From contig JAOUOK010000100.1 of NCBI GenBank assembly GCA_029880425.1, forward strand, positions 1 through 6,590: 6,590 nt of DNA, in the 5' to 3' direction. Positions within the stretch are counted from its first letter, which is position 1. Every line of letters begins with the position of its first letter. This DNA comes from Gammaproteobacteria bacterium. Its GTDB lineage: Bacteria; Pseudomonadota; Gammaproteobacteria; UBA6429; Thiohalophilaceae. Under the pieces are notes generated by a model. The model saw nothing but the letters and a program-made list of their open reading frames with translations. It had not been told where the DNA came from and ran no database searches. This document shows, one piece after another, positions 1 to 6,590 of the stretch. A program made the position numbers and the translations under genes.

Positions 1-952
1 TTGTTGGAGTAACCTGCGCATCACTCATTTGTGTCGCTGCATGAGGATCAGCGCCAGCCTGTTTAAAAACTCTTGCCTTGCTATCAATCGCCTGAAGTTG
101 CTCGTCACTAATATTATTGAGTGCCTCTATCAGCTCGGCAGCCTTTTGATAGCGGTGTTGAGGTTCTTTTGATAAACAGCGATTTATAATTGGCTGAAAA
201 AGTTCAAGACCTGCCGGTAATAATGGAATAGGGGCAGTCAGGTGTTTAATGCCTACGGCAACAGCGGAGTCTGCTTCATAAGGTAAGTAACCTGCCAATA
301 ACTGGAACAGGACCACACCGAGGCTATAGATATCGGATCGATGATCAACTTTCAGTCCCTTGGTTTGCTCCGGGCTCATATAATGCGGGGTACCGATGGC
401 TTTGCCGGTTTGGGTCATGCCGTGGGTAATATCATCACCATGAGCAATGCCAAAGTCCATTAATATGACCCGGTTGTCAGTCTGGTGAATCATGACATTT
501 TCTGGCTTTACATCACGGTGCACGATGCCTTTTGAACCGGCAAAATCCAGGGCAGCTGCAATATCTTTCACTATGCGAATGGCTTCTTTGCGACTGATAT
601 TCTCTTTAAGTTGTTTTAGCTCTTTGCCCGGAATATATTCCATCGACATGTAGTGAAACTTGCCCTGTTTACCTGCATCGTAAACTGTCACGATATTTGG
701 GTGGCTTAGCTGGCTAACAATACGGGCTTCACGTAAGAATCGTTTTGAGAATTGTTCATCATCCGTCAGGTGCGGTGAAAGTATTTTTAACGCAACTTCA
801 CGGCCAAAACTTTCCTGTACCGCTAAGTAGACATGCGCCATGCCGCCATGGCCGAGTTCACGCATGATTTTGTAACCGGGAAATTTTAGCCCCGGCTTTA
901 TTTCATCAGTGGCTGAAGTTTGTGCATCAATTTTTTGAGTTTCAGTTTCCAA
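1..952 (-). CDS. Hanks-type serine/threonine protein kinase, C-terminus cut off by the window edge
   Basis: Reading the minus strand from 952 gives 317 codons open to the window edge. The product is a eukaryotic-like Ser/Thr kinase that transfers phosphate from ATP to protein Ser/Thr residues. The catalytic domain spans about residues 27-280. Visible motifs are the glycine-rich loop GHGGMA (34-39), the ATP lysine in VALK (K56), the helix-C glutamate (E75), HRD (145-147) with KPEN (149-152), DFG (166-168), GTPHYMSPE (187-195) and the DIYSLG segment (207-212). All catalytic residues are present, so it should be active. No transmembrane or sensor domain appears in the visible part; one may lie beyond the edge. 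The start is inferred: TTG at 952-950 is the only plausible start after an in-frame TAA three codons upstream, and the next ATG (residue 30) would cut into the ATP loop. No good Shine-Dalgarno sequence is seen before the TTG. The gene is divergent from guaA. Its substrate is unknown. Confidence 0.93.
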   Translation of the reverse strand, partial: METETQKIDAQTSATDEIKPGLKFPGYKIMRELGHGGMAHVYLAVQESFGREVALKILSPHLTDDEQFSKRFLREARIVSQLSHPNIVTVYDAGKQGKFHYMSMEYIPGKELKQLKENISRKEAIRIVKDIAAALDFAGSKGIVHRDVKPENVMIHQTDNRVILMDFGIAHGDDITHGMTQTGKAIGTPHYMSPEQTKGLKVDHRSDIYSLGVVLFQLLAGYLPYEADSAVAVGIKHLTAPIPLLPAGLELFQPIINRCLSKEPQHRYQKAAELIEALNNISDEQLQAIDSKARVFKQAGADPHAATQMSDAQVTPT

Positions 953-1227
953 ATACGATTACCAATTTTTGTTTTTATCCGTGTTGCCACTTATTGTTTA
1001 ATCATTGTGCTGGAATAAAAGCGGATGAAGTTTCCATGTGCCTGATACCTAATATATAGGCTATCGACCAATGATGAAAATAACTTAATATATTTTGCTT
1101 CATTTATAGAATATTTAAATATTGCTGGCAAGCGTGATAATCAATCAAACCCTTGATTTTTATTAGGTTTTGCTTGATCATTGCGCTTCTTTTTACTCTT
1201 TTAACCCCAACTGCAGAGAATCCGACC
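953..1227. other. Divergent intergenic region between the kinase gene and guaA
   Basis: This 275-base AT-rich spacer separates two divergent genes and should therefore hold promoters for both. I could not find a convincing -35/-10 pair with 16-18 bp spacing on either strand, nor a clear PurR-type operator. The weak ribosome binding site for guaA is the GAGA at 1216-1219, eight bases before the ATG at 1228. An in-frame TTG at 1153 would add a hydrophobic N-terminus to GuaA but is judged non-coding. Confidence 0.4.
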
Positions 1228-2805
1228 ATGTCCATGGATATCCATTCCGATCGAATCTTAATTCTTGATTTTGGATCGCAATATACACAACTTATCGCGC
1301 GCCGTGTCCGTGAAGCCGGGGTTTATTCAGAATTATACAGTTGGGATATTTCTGCAGACGATATTCGCGATTTTAATCCGAGCGGGATTATTCTCTCCGG
1401 TGGCCCGGAAACGACGACGGCCAGTGATGCCCCATCTGCGGCACAGGTAGTATTTGAGCTAGGCGTTCCCGTTTTGGGCATTTGCTATGGTATGCAGACC
1501 ATGGCGATGCAACTGGGGGGCAAGGTCGAAAATGCCGATCATCATGAATATGGTTATGCCAAGGTACGGGCACGTGGCCATACAGCATTACTCAAAGATA
1601 TTGAAGATGAAGTGAATCCTGAAGGGTTTGGTTTACTCGATGTCTGGATGAGTCATGGTGATCACGTGATTGAAATGCCAACGGGCTTCAAATTGATGGC
1701 ATCGACAGATAATGCACCGATTGCAGGCATCGCGGATGAGGAACGTCAGTTTTACGGGGTGCAATTCCATCCTGAAGTGACCCACACAAACCAGGGGCAA
1801 CGTATTATCGAACGTTTTGTTCATGAGATCTGTGGCTGTAAAAATTTATGGACCGCCGATAATATTATTGAAGATAACATCCAGAAAATTAAAAACGATG
1901 TCGGTGATGAAGAGGTTGTCCTCGGTTTATCGGGTGGCGTCGATTCATCTGTTGTTGCGGCTTTATTACATAAAGCCATTGGTTCACAGCTGACCTGTGT
2001 TTTCGTCGATAACGGTTTATTGCGTCACCAGGAAGGTGACAATGTTATGGCGATGTTCGCGCAACATATGGGTGTAAAGGTGATTCGTGTTGATGCAGAA
2101 GCGCGTTTCCTTGATGCATTAAAAGGTCAATCTGATCCGGAAGTTAAGCGTAAAATTATCGGTAACCTGTTTGTTGAGATTTTTGAAGAAGAATCCAACA
2201 AGCTGAAGAATGCAAAATGGTTAGCGCAAGGTACCATCTATCCTGATGTCATTGAATCAGCCGGAGCTAAAACAGGTAAGGCACACTTAATAAAATCGCA
2301 TCATAACGTCGGTGGTTTACCTGAGAATATGGAGCTCAAATTATGCGAACCACTTCGTGAACTGTTTAAAGATGAAGTGCGTAAGCTTGGTGTTGAACTC
2401 GGTTTGCCATATGACATGGTATATCGTCATCCATTCCCCGGACCGGGTTTAGGGGTACGCATACTCGGTGAAGTACAAAAAGAATATGCGGATATTTTAC
2501 GTTTAGCCGATCATATCTTTATTGAAGAACTCTATAAAAACGATCTTTATCATAAAGTGAGCCAGGCCTTTACCGTGTTCTTACCTGTTAAGTCAGTCGG
2601 TGTCACCGGTGATGGTCGACGCTATCAATATGTAGTGGCATTACGTGCCGTTGAAACTATTGATTTCATGACGGCACGTTGGGCACATCTCCCTTATGAC
2701 TTCTTAAGTCATGTTTCCAGCCGTATCGTTAATGAAGTGGAAGGTATTTCACGCGTGGTTTATGACGTGACCGGGAAGCCGCCAGGCACCATCGAGTGGG
2801 AGTAA
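1228..2805 (+). CDS. guaA: GMP synthase (glutamine-hydrolysing)
   Basis: GuaA makes GMP from XMP, ATP and glutamine in the cytoplasm, the last step of de novo guanine nucleotide synthesis. The 525-residue product has the same length as E. coli GuaA. The N-terminal class I glutamine amidotransferase domain (about 9-200) shows the catalytic triad: C86 in GICYGMQ, and H181 and E183 in QFHPEV. The ATP-pyrophosphatase domain follows, with the PP-loop SGGVDS at 235-240. The C-terminal dimerisation domain carries [22 protein letters not shown] and the typical last residues TIEWE. The ATG at 1228 was chosen because it reproduces the family N-terminus and has GAGA eight bases upstream; ATG at 1234 is a possible alternative. 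The frame is open further upstream to a TTG at 1153, but that hydrophobic extension has no family counterpart. guaB, the usual neighbour, is not adjacent. The stop codon TAA directly abuts a palindromic element. Confidence 0.98.
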   Translation: MSMDIHSDRILILDFGSQYTQLIARRVREAGVYSELYSWDISADDIRDFNPSGIILSGGPETTTASDAPSAAQVVFELGVPVLGICYGMQTMAMQLGGKVENADHHEYGYAKVRARGHTALLKDIEDEVNPEGFGLLDVWMSHGDHVIEMPTGFKLMASTDNAPIAGIADEERQFYGVQFHPEVTHTNQGQRIIERFVHEICGCKNLWTADNIIEDNIQKIKNDVGDEEVVLGLSGGVDSSVVAALLHKAIGSQLTCVFVDNGLLRHQEGDNVMAMFAQHMGVKVIRVDAEARFLDALKGQSDPEVKRKIIGNLFVEIFEEESNKLKNAKWLAQGTIYPDVIESAGAKTGKAHLIKSHHNVGGLPENMELKLCEPLRELFKDEVRKLGVELGLPYDMVYRHPFPGPGLGVRILGEVQKEYADILRLADHIFIEELYKNDLYHKVSQAFTVFLPVKSVGVTGDGRRYQYVVALRAVETIDFMTARWAHLPYDFLSHVSSRIVNEVEGISRVVYDVTGKPPGTIEWE

Positions 2806-2926
2806 CGGATTCGCTGAAACTGTTCTGACGGCGTTATGAGTTTTTTCAAACTGCGTCACTTACTGGTTGTAAGCTCCTTGTTTTCAAAAACTCATGCCTT
2901 GTCAGCTCCAGTTTGATCGAACCCGT
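2805..2926. repeat. Long imperfect palindrome, MITE-like or structured repeat element
   Basis: About 122 bases fold almost end to end into one hairpin. The outer 18 positions (2805-2822 against 2909-2926) pair at 15. CTGAC 2825-2829 pairs with GTCAG 2901-2905. ATGAGTTTTT 2836-2845 pairs perfectly with AAAAACTCAT 2886-2895. The tip is CTTAC 2859-2863, loop TGGTT, GTAAG 2869-2873. A TA dinucleotide lies at each border (2803-2804 and 2926-2927). This size and symmetry fit a miniature inverted-repeat transposable element or a REP-like repeat. The first base overlaps the last base of the guaA stop codon. It has no coding potential. It may also act as a transcription barrier or mRNA 3' stabiliser for guaA, although no T-run follows it. 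That it is an inserted or dispersed element is inference, since only one copy is visible here. Confidence 0.65.
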
Positions 2927-2956
2927 ACATTGTTCAAGAATTTCCAGAAATGAATT

Positions 2957-2961
2957 AGGAG
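2957..2961 (+). promoter_or_regulatory. Ribosome binding site that fixes the TTG start of serB
   Basis: AGGAG lies six bases before the TTG at 2968. The only nearby upstream ATG (2950) is out of frame and is followed by a stop after two codons. This spacing supports TTG as the true serB start. Confidence 0.85.
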
Positions 2962-2967
2962 TTAAAC

Positions 2968-4203
2968 TTGTCGGACGTTGTTCTTATTACCATCTCGGGT
3001 CAGGACCGGGCCGGGTTAACTTCTGTTTTAACCGGCATACTCGCAACTTACGATATTAATGTTTTGGATATCGGGCAATCCGTGATTCATGAAAGTTTGT
3101 CTTTAGGTATTTTGATAGAAGCACCTGAAGAAGACAAAAACTGTTCTGTTTTTAAAGATATTTTATTTAAAGCCCATGAGCTTAATCTCAATGCACGTTT
3201 TACCCCGATAACAAAAGAAGATTATCAACACTGGGTCAATGCCCAGGGTAAAGCTAAACATATTGTTACTTTGCTTGGCCGCAAGATCACAGCACGTCAC
3301 CTGGCACGAGTAACCGAAGTGGTGACCGATGAAGGTTTTAATATCGACCAGATTAGTCGTTTATCCGGCCGCATTTCTTTAGATAAGCCTGGACAATCGG
3401 GAGCTGCCTCGGTTCAACTGACCCTGAGTGGTGAGGTTGATGATATCGCTGCGATGCATTCACACTTTCTACAAATCTCGCAGGAAATGGAGCTGGACAT
3501 CGCGGTGCAGGAAGATAACCTGTATCGACGTAGTCGGCGCCTGGTCTGTTTTGATATGGACTCAACGCTTATCCAGGTCGAAGTCATTGATGAACTTGCC
3601 AAAGCTGCCGGTGTCGGTGAACAGGTTGCGGCAATTACCGAGTCTGCCATGCGGGGTGAGATCGATTTTTCTGAAAGCTTTCGTCAACGCATGGCCTTAC
3701 TCGAAGGCATGGACGAATCGGTACTACAAAAAATTGCAGAAGGCTTACCAATCACCGAAGGCGCAGCGCGTTTAATCAGTCACTTACGTCATTTTGGTTA
3801 TAAAGTGGCGATTCTTTCCGGTGGTTTTACTTACTTTGCTAATTACTTAAAAGAAAAACTCGGCATCGATTATGTTTATGCCAACCAGCTTGATTTTGAG
3901 AACGGTAAACTCACCGGTAAAGTCAAAGGTGAGATTGTTGATGGGCAAATGAAAGCAAAATTACTGGTTAAAATTGCAGAACAAGAGGGCATCAGTACCG
4001 AGCAGGTCATCGCGGTGGGCGATGGTGCCAATGATTTACCCATGCTGGCCATTGCGGGACTGGGTATTGCTTTTCATGCGAAGCCTATCGTGAAAGAACA
4101 GGCACAACACTCAATAGCGAACCTTGGACTGGATGCCATTTTATACCTGCTGGGCATCCGTGATCGTGAACTGGCTGAGTTAGAGAATTTAACGAAAGCA
4201 TAG
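2968..4203 (+). CDS. serB: Phosphoserine phosphatase, long form with two ACT domains
   Basis: SerB hydrolyses L-3-phosphoserine to L-serine, the last step of the phosphorylated serine pathway in the cytoplasm. The 411-residue product is the long form with a duplicated N-terminal ACT region (about residues 4-80 and 97-180), as in Pseudomonas and mycobacteria; the E. coli enzyme is shorter. ACT domains usually bind amino acids, so feedback by serine is plausible but not shown here. The HAD phosphatase domain (about 192-400) has motif I DMDST at 196-200 (nucleophile D196, acid/base D198), motif II serine S284 in LSGGF, motif III lysine K331 and motif IV GDGAND at 351-356, so all catalytic residues are present. 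It starts with TTG six bases after AGGAG. It sits alone between two palindromic repeats and is followed by 137 non-coding bases. Its promoter is not evident; the palindrome occupies much of the upstream space. Confidence 0.97.
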   Translation: MSDVVLITISGQDRAGLTSVLTGILATYDINVLDIGQSVIHESLSLGILIEAPEEDKNCSVFKDILFKAHELNLNARFTPITKEDYQHWVNAQGKAKHIVTLLGRKITARHLARVTEVVTDEGFNIDQISRLSGRISLDKPGQSGAASVQLTLSGEVDDIAAMHSHFLQISQEMELDIAVQEDNLYRRSRRLVCFDMDSTLIQVEVIDELAKAAGVGEQVAAITESAMRGEIDFSESFRQRMALLEGMDESVLQKIAEGLPITEGAARLISHLRHFGYKVAILSGGFTYFANYLKEKLGIDYVYANQLDFENGKLTGKVKGEIVDGQMKAKLLVKIAEQEGISTEQVIAVGDGANDLPMLAIAGLGIAFHAKPIVKEQAQHSIANLGLDAILYLLGIRDRELAELENLTKA

Positions 4204-4216
4204 AAGCTGTTAAAAC

Positions 4217-4286
4217 ACAGAGGTCACGAAGGTACACAGAGAAAAAATAATTTTAAATAACCTCTGTGCACCTTCGTGACCTCTGT
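4217..4286. repeat. Near-perfect inverted repeat of the CACAGAG type; possible bidirectional terminator
   Basis: Two 25-base arms (4217-4241 and 4262-4286) are reverse complements at 24 of 25 positions, around a 20-base AT-only loop apart from its last base. Each arm contains the CACAGAG/CTCTGTG word; ACACAGAG occurs directly repeated at 4215-4222 and 4234-4241. From memory, CACAGAGG...CACGAAGG words are a widespread dispersed repeat family in environmental bacteria, so this is probably a copy of such an element. A run of eight T (4294-4301) begins eight bases after the right arm. The structure could therefore end serB transcription, although the gap is larger than in a classical intrinsic terminator. 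Confidence 0.8.
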
Positions 4287-4337
4287 AGTGAAATTTTTTT
4301 TAATCTTTATATTTTTGAGAGTTTATTGGTTATATAA

Positions 4338-4831
<494 letters not shown>

Positions 4832-4832
<1 letters not shown>

Positions 4833-5773
4833 TGCGGTTAGCATTGATTATTTTTTCAGGTCTTTTATTTTTATCTGACTTATCGGCAAAAACTATTTAT
4901 CCTGCTACCGGTGTTGAGATGACATTAAAGCAGGTTTCTAAACATGTTTATTATGTTCAGGGTAAGGCCGGTATTGCGACAGATAATGAAGGGTTTATTT
5001 CAAACGCCGGCTTTGTCGTCACTAAAGAAGGTGTCGTTGTTTTTGATGCACTTGGTACACCTTCATTAGCAAATTTACTACTCAGTAAAATTCGCAGCAT
5101 TACCGATAAACCTGTTCTTAAAGTGATCGTCAGTCATTACCATGCTGATCATATTTATGGTTTACAGGTATTTAAAGAACAGGGAGCACAAATTATTGCG
5201 CCCAAAGGGGCGATGGATTACCTGGATTCCTCTGCTGCAGAAGAACGCCTTGAAGAACGCCGTTTTTCACTAGAGCCGTGGGTCAATGAAACAACGGTTC
5301 TGGTTAGTCCCGATGTCATTGTTGAAAAGCCCATGACTTTTGAGCATGGCGGCATACGTTTTACGATTGATGTTTTGGGAGCGGCACATTCTGATGGTGA
5401 CTTAACCTTATATATTGAACCAGAACGTGTTTTGTTTTCAGGTGATATTATTTTTGAAGGTCGTGTTCCTTACTTAGGTGATGCAAATACCAAGACATGG
5501 CTAAAAACACTGCTGAAAATGGAAGTAGGGAAGATCAGGGCATTAATCCCGGGTCATGGTCCGGCGGCAAAGAATCCGAACCAGGCCATCAGTGCAACCC
5601 GGCATTATTTGGCCAGGATAAGAAATGTAATGTCTAAAGCGGTTGAAAACATGGATGATTTTGCAGAAACATTCGATAAAACCGACTGGAGTGAATTCGA
5701 GCATTTACCCGCATTCAACGAAGCCCATCGTCGTAATGCTTACCAGGTATTTCTCTCCATGGAAGCTGAGTGA
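4832..5773 (+). CDS. Exported metallo-beta-lactamase-fold zinc hydrolase, SoxH / quinoprotein-relay type
   Basis: This is a 313-residue metallo-beta-lactamase-fold hydrolase with a complete binuclear zinc site: H102, H104, D106 and H107 in SHYHADH, H186 in AAHSDGD, D205 in FSGDIIF and H242 in PGHGP. An N-terminal signal peptide is likely (arginine at 2, hydrophobic core about 3-14, cleavage near A19-K20), placing it in the periplasm. The overall pattern, with SNAGFVVTKEGVVVFDALGT, IYGLQVFKEQGA and a C-terminal HLPAF..A.R.NAY segment, resembles proteins annotated as SoxH-like or quinoprotein relay system zinc metallohydrolases. That assignment is from memory and the substrate is unknown. No sox genes or PQQ dehydrogenases are in the window to support such a pathway. 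The start overlaps the tadA stop by one base, with GGGG about eight bases upstream inside tadA. Why an exported hydrolase is coupled to tadA is not evident; shared transcription may be accidental. Confidence 0.9.
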
Positions 5774-5787
5774 TTGAGTCACTCAGC
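5765..5787 (+). terminator. Hairpin over the stop codon, possible terminator of the tadA-hydrolase unit
   Basis: GCTGAGTGA (5765-5773) and TCACTCAGC (5779-5787) form a perfect 9-bp stem with loop TTGAG. The left arm includes the stop codon of the hydrolase gene. A T-rich stretch (5797-5806) follows only after ten bases, so intrinsic termination is plausible but not textbook. Confidence 0.45.
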
Positions 5788-6237
5788 GTAAGCTAAATTT
5801 GTTTTTAGACTATAAAATGAATTTTTATTTTTTGATCAATAATCCCCTCGTTACTAAGCATAATTTCTAAGTAATAACCCTGATCATTATAGGTAAAGTG
5901 TTGAAAAGACGGCACTTTCAGTATGTATTCTTAACTTTCTCAATTTAACCCTGTAAAAAGAGCGTGATTATTTTGTGTTTTGTATGGGCCTATTTTTTTT
6001 ATAGTTATTGTAATTCAATAATTTAGCTGCTATATCTATAATTAACATTAGTTTAGCAGAATTATATCATTATAAAAAGTAAGCTAATAGGGTGTTTTAA
6101 ATTTAATAATTAAAAATTCTAATAGTGCTATATGAGAAAAACTTAGGCATGAAATACGGTGCCACAGAGTAGTTAAATAATAAAAAAACGGCATTTGCAG
6201 GTATAAAAATTAATTTAACATTAATTTACATTTTTTC
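5788..6237. other. AT-rich stretch without a recognisable gene
   Basis: These 450 bases are much richer in A and T than the flanking genes, and stop codons break every frame into very short pieces on the strands I read. I see no tRNA-like cloverleaf and no riboswitch core I can name. Items seen: two TGATCA palindromes (5833-5838 and 5881-5886); a weak stem ending in GGGCC followed by eight T (5993-6000), which could be a terminator; and two ATTAATTTA copies (6209-6217 and 6220-6228) spaced one helical turn apart, just before the sigma-28-like promoter. It is best read as a long regulatory or decayed spacer. Confidence 0.5.
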
Positions 6238-6264
6238 TAAAGTCGGCTTTTTTAATGCCGATGG
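6238..6264 (+). promoter_or_regulatory. Sigma-28 (FliA) type promoter for the gene at 6421
   Basis: TAAAGTCG (6238-6245), an 11-base spacer and GCCGATGG (6257-6264) match the flagellar sigma factor consensus TAAAGTTT-N11-GCCGATAA at 12 of 16 positions with exact spacing. Transcription would begin near 6271, leaving a leader of about 150 bases before the GTG at 6421. If real, the downstream gene belongs to the motility or chemotaxis regulon. The match is visible in the sequence; use by FliA is inference. Confidence 0.5.
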
Positions 6265-6334
6265 TATTAATTGTAATTTAATAACTATATACGGGCTTTT
6301 TAAAGTAAGTACTAATAAATAAGGGTTTGTAAAT

Positions 6335-6361
6335 TAAAGAGTATTTTCAAAATGCCGGGCA
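6335..6361 (+). promoter_or_regulatory. Second, weaker copy of the sigma-28-like layout
   Basis: TAAAGAGT (6335-6342), 11 bases and GCCGGGCA (6354-6361) repeat the layout of the upstream site, including a spacer ending in AAT before GCCG. It lacks the GAT of the -10 core, so it is much less certain. It could be a tandem or decayed promoter, or chance in AT-rich DNA. Confidence 0.22.
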
Positions 6362-6409
6362 GTTTTAAGGCAAAGTATTTGAAGAAAAAAATACATGAAA
6401 ATATTTATT

Positions 6410-6414
6410 GGAGA
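6410..6414 (+). promoter_or_regulatory. Ribosome binding site that fixes the GTG start at 6421
   Basis: GGAGA lies six bases before the GTG at 6421. It is the only good site nearby and supports this start. Confidence 0.75.
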
Positions 6415-6420
6415 TAAGTA

Positions 6421-6590
6421 GTGACAGTAGAACACGGAAAGACATTTGAGCCTTTTAGTGAAGCAGTGAATACATTAAAACGATTATGTTTTGAAAAACG
6501 CTCCGGCACATTGTACATGCGAACCGATGAAGGTCATGCGGCAACGATTACTTTATCCAAAGGTAAAATTATTGAAGTATTTCACTTGAT
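6421..6590 (+). CDS. Unidentified protein, N-terminal part only; possible DUF4388-like domain
   Basis: A GTG start with GGAGA six bases upstream opens a frame of 56 codons that runs off the window. The visible part has a short polar start, an amphipathic helix (FSEAVNTLKRLCFEKR), then SGTLYMRTDEGHAATITLSKGKIIEVFHL cut into the pattern S-G-T-L-x-[VM] ... A-x-I-x-[FL]-x-x-G-[KR]-I. That is reminiscent of DUF4388 or PatA N-terminal domains, found in bacterial regulators of gliding, pili and signalling, where a strand pair follows a helix and carries a GxIxF-type turn. The resemblance is from memory and covers too little of the protein to be secure. No signal peptide or membrane segment is visible. 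The candidate sigma-28 promoter upstream would fit a motility or chemotaxis role. GC rises back to the level of the other genes at this start, which supports it being a real gene. Confidence 0.75.
   Translation, partial: MTVEHGKTFEPFSEAVNTLKRLCFEKRSGTLYMRTDEGHAATITLSKGKIIEVFHL

Noticed and set aside
866..868. ATG at kinase residue 30 as the start codon (minus strand, about 865)
   Set aside because: It would begin within the ATP-binding loop region and remove the first strand of the kinase fold.
1153..1227. In-frame hydrophobic extension of GuaA starting at TTG 1153
   Set aside because: It looks like a signal peptide, but GMP synthase is cytoplasmic. Starting at 1228 gives the family length of 525 residues and places the catalytic residues at the E. 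coli positions.
1388..1824. Open frames on the minus strand inside guaA
   Set aside because: They lie fully within guaA, have no recognisable domains and read as composition-driven shadows.
3353..3775. Open frames in other frames and on the minus strand inside serB
   Set aside because: They overlap the conserved SerB reading frame, with cysteine/serine- or arginine-rich translations typical of out-of-frame reading.
4207..4220. CTGT...ACAG resembling a LexA box
   Set aside because: The spacer is six bases rather than the eight expected for the gammaproteobacterial SOS box, it lies at the 3' end of serB, and its right half is part of the CACAGAG repeat.
5906..5930. GGCAC motif as a sigma-54 promoter
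   Set aside because: There is no GC at the required -12 position relative to the GG.
6120..6200. Possible riboswitch (GGCA/TGCC stem near 6147-6163)
   Set aside because: The four-base stem does not come with the conserved core of any riboswitch class I can recall, including the c-di-GMP classes.

Overview
The window looks like a chromosomal housekeeping segment from a gammaproteobacterium, with coding GC in the mid-40s percent by eye. The evidence is a GuaA that matches the E. coli enzyme in length and in the numbering of its catalytic residues, a two-ACT-domain SerB, a gammaproteobacterial-type TadA and a periplasmic zinc metallohydrolase of a kind common in Beta- and Gammaproteobacteria. 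The genus cannot be fixed from the sequence alone; a marine or aquatic lineage is a guess.

Layout from left to right. The window opens inside a Hanks-type Ser/Thr protein kinase gene on the minus strand, which starts at 952 with TTG and loses its C-terminus at the window edge. A 275-base divergent intergenic region follows, then guaA (GMP synthase, + strand, true start 1228). The guaA stop codon abuts a ~122-bp imperfect palindrome (2805-2926) that folds almost end to end into one hairpin. Next is serB (phosphoserine phosphatase, TTG start with a clear ribosome binding site). A second, unrelated inverted repeat (4217-4286, 24 of 25 matching positions, CACAGAG-type) follows it. tadA (tRNA adenosine deaminase) and an exported metallo-beta-lactamase-fold hydrolase overlap by one base (TAATG) and form a translationally coupled pair, closed by a 9-bp hairpin over the last stop codon.

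From 5774 to 6420 there are about 650 very AT-rich bases without a convincing gene. This stretch ends in a close match to a flagellar sigma-28 (FliA) promoter (6238-6264) and, 97 bp further on, a weaker copy of the same layout. They precede a GTG-started gene at 6421 that runs off the right edge; its 56 visible residues resemble DUF4388-type domains only loosely.

The genes do not form one pathway. guaA (purine synthesis), serB (serine synthesis) and tadA (wobble inosine in tRNA) are independent core functions. The kinase and the rightmost gene look like signalling components. No CRISPR array, tRNA, rRNA, transposase or phage gene is visible. The points most worth following up are the two palindromic elements bracketing serB and the sigma-28-like promoter in front of the truncated right-hand gene.
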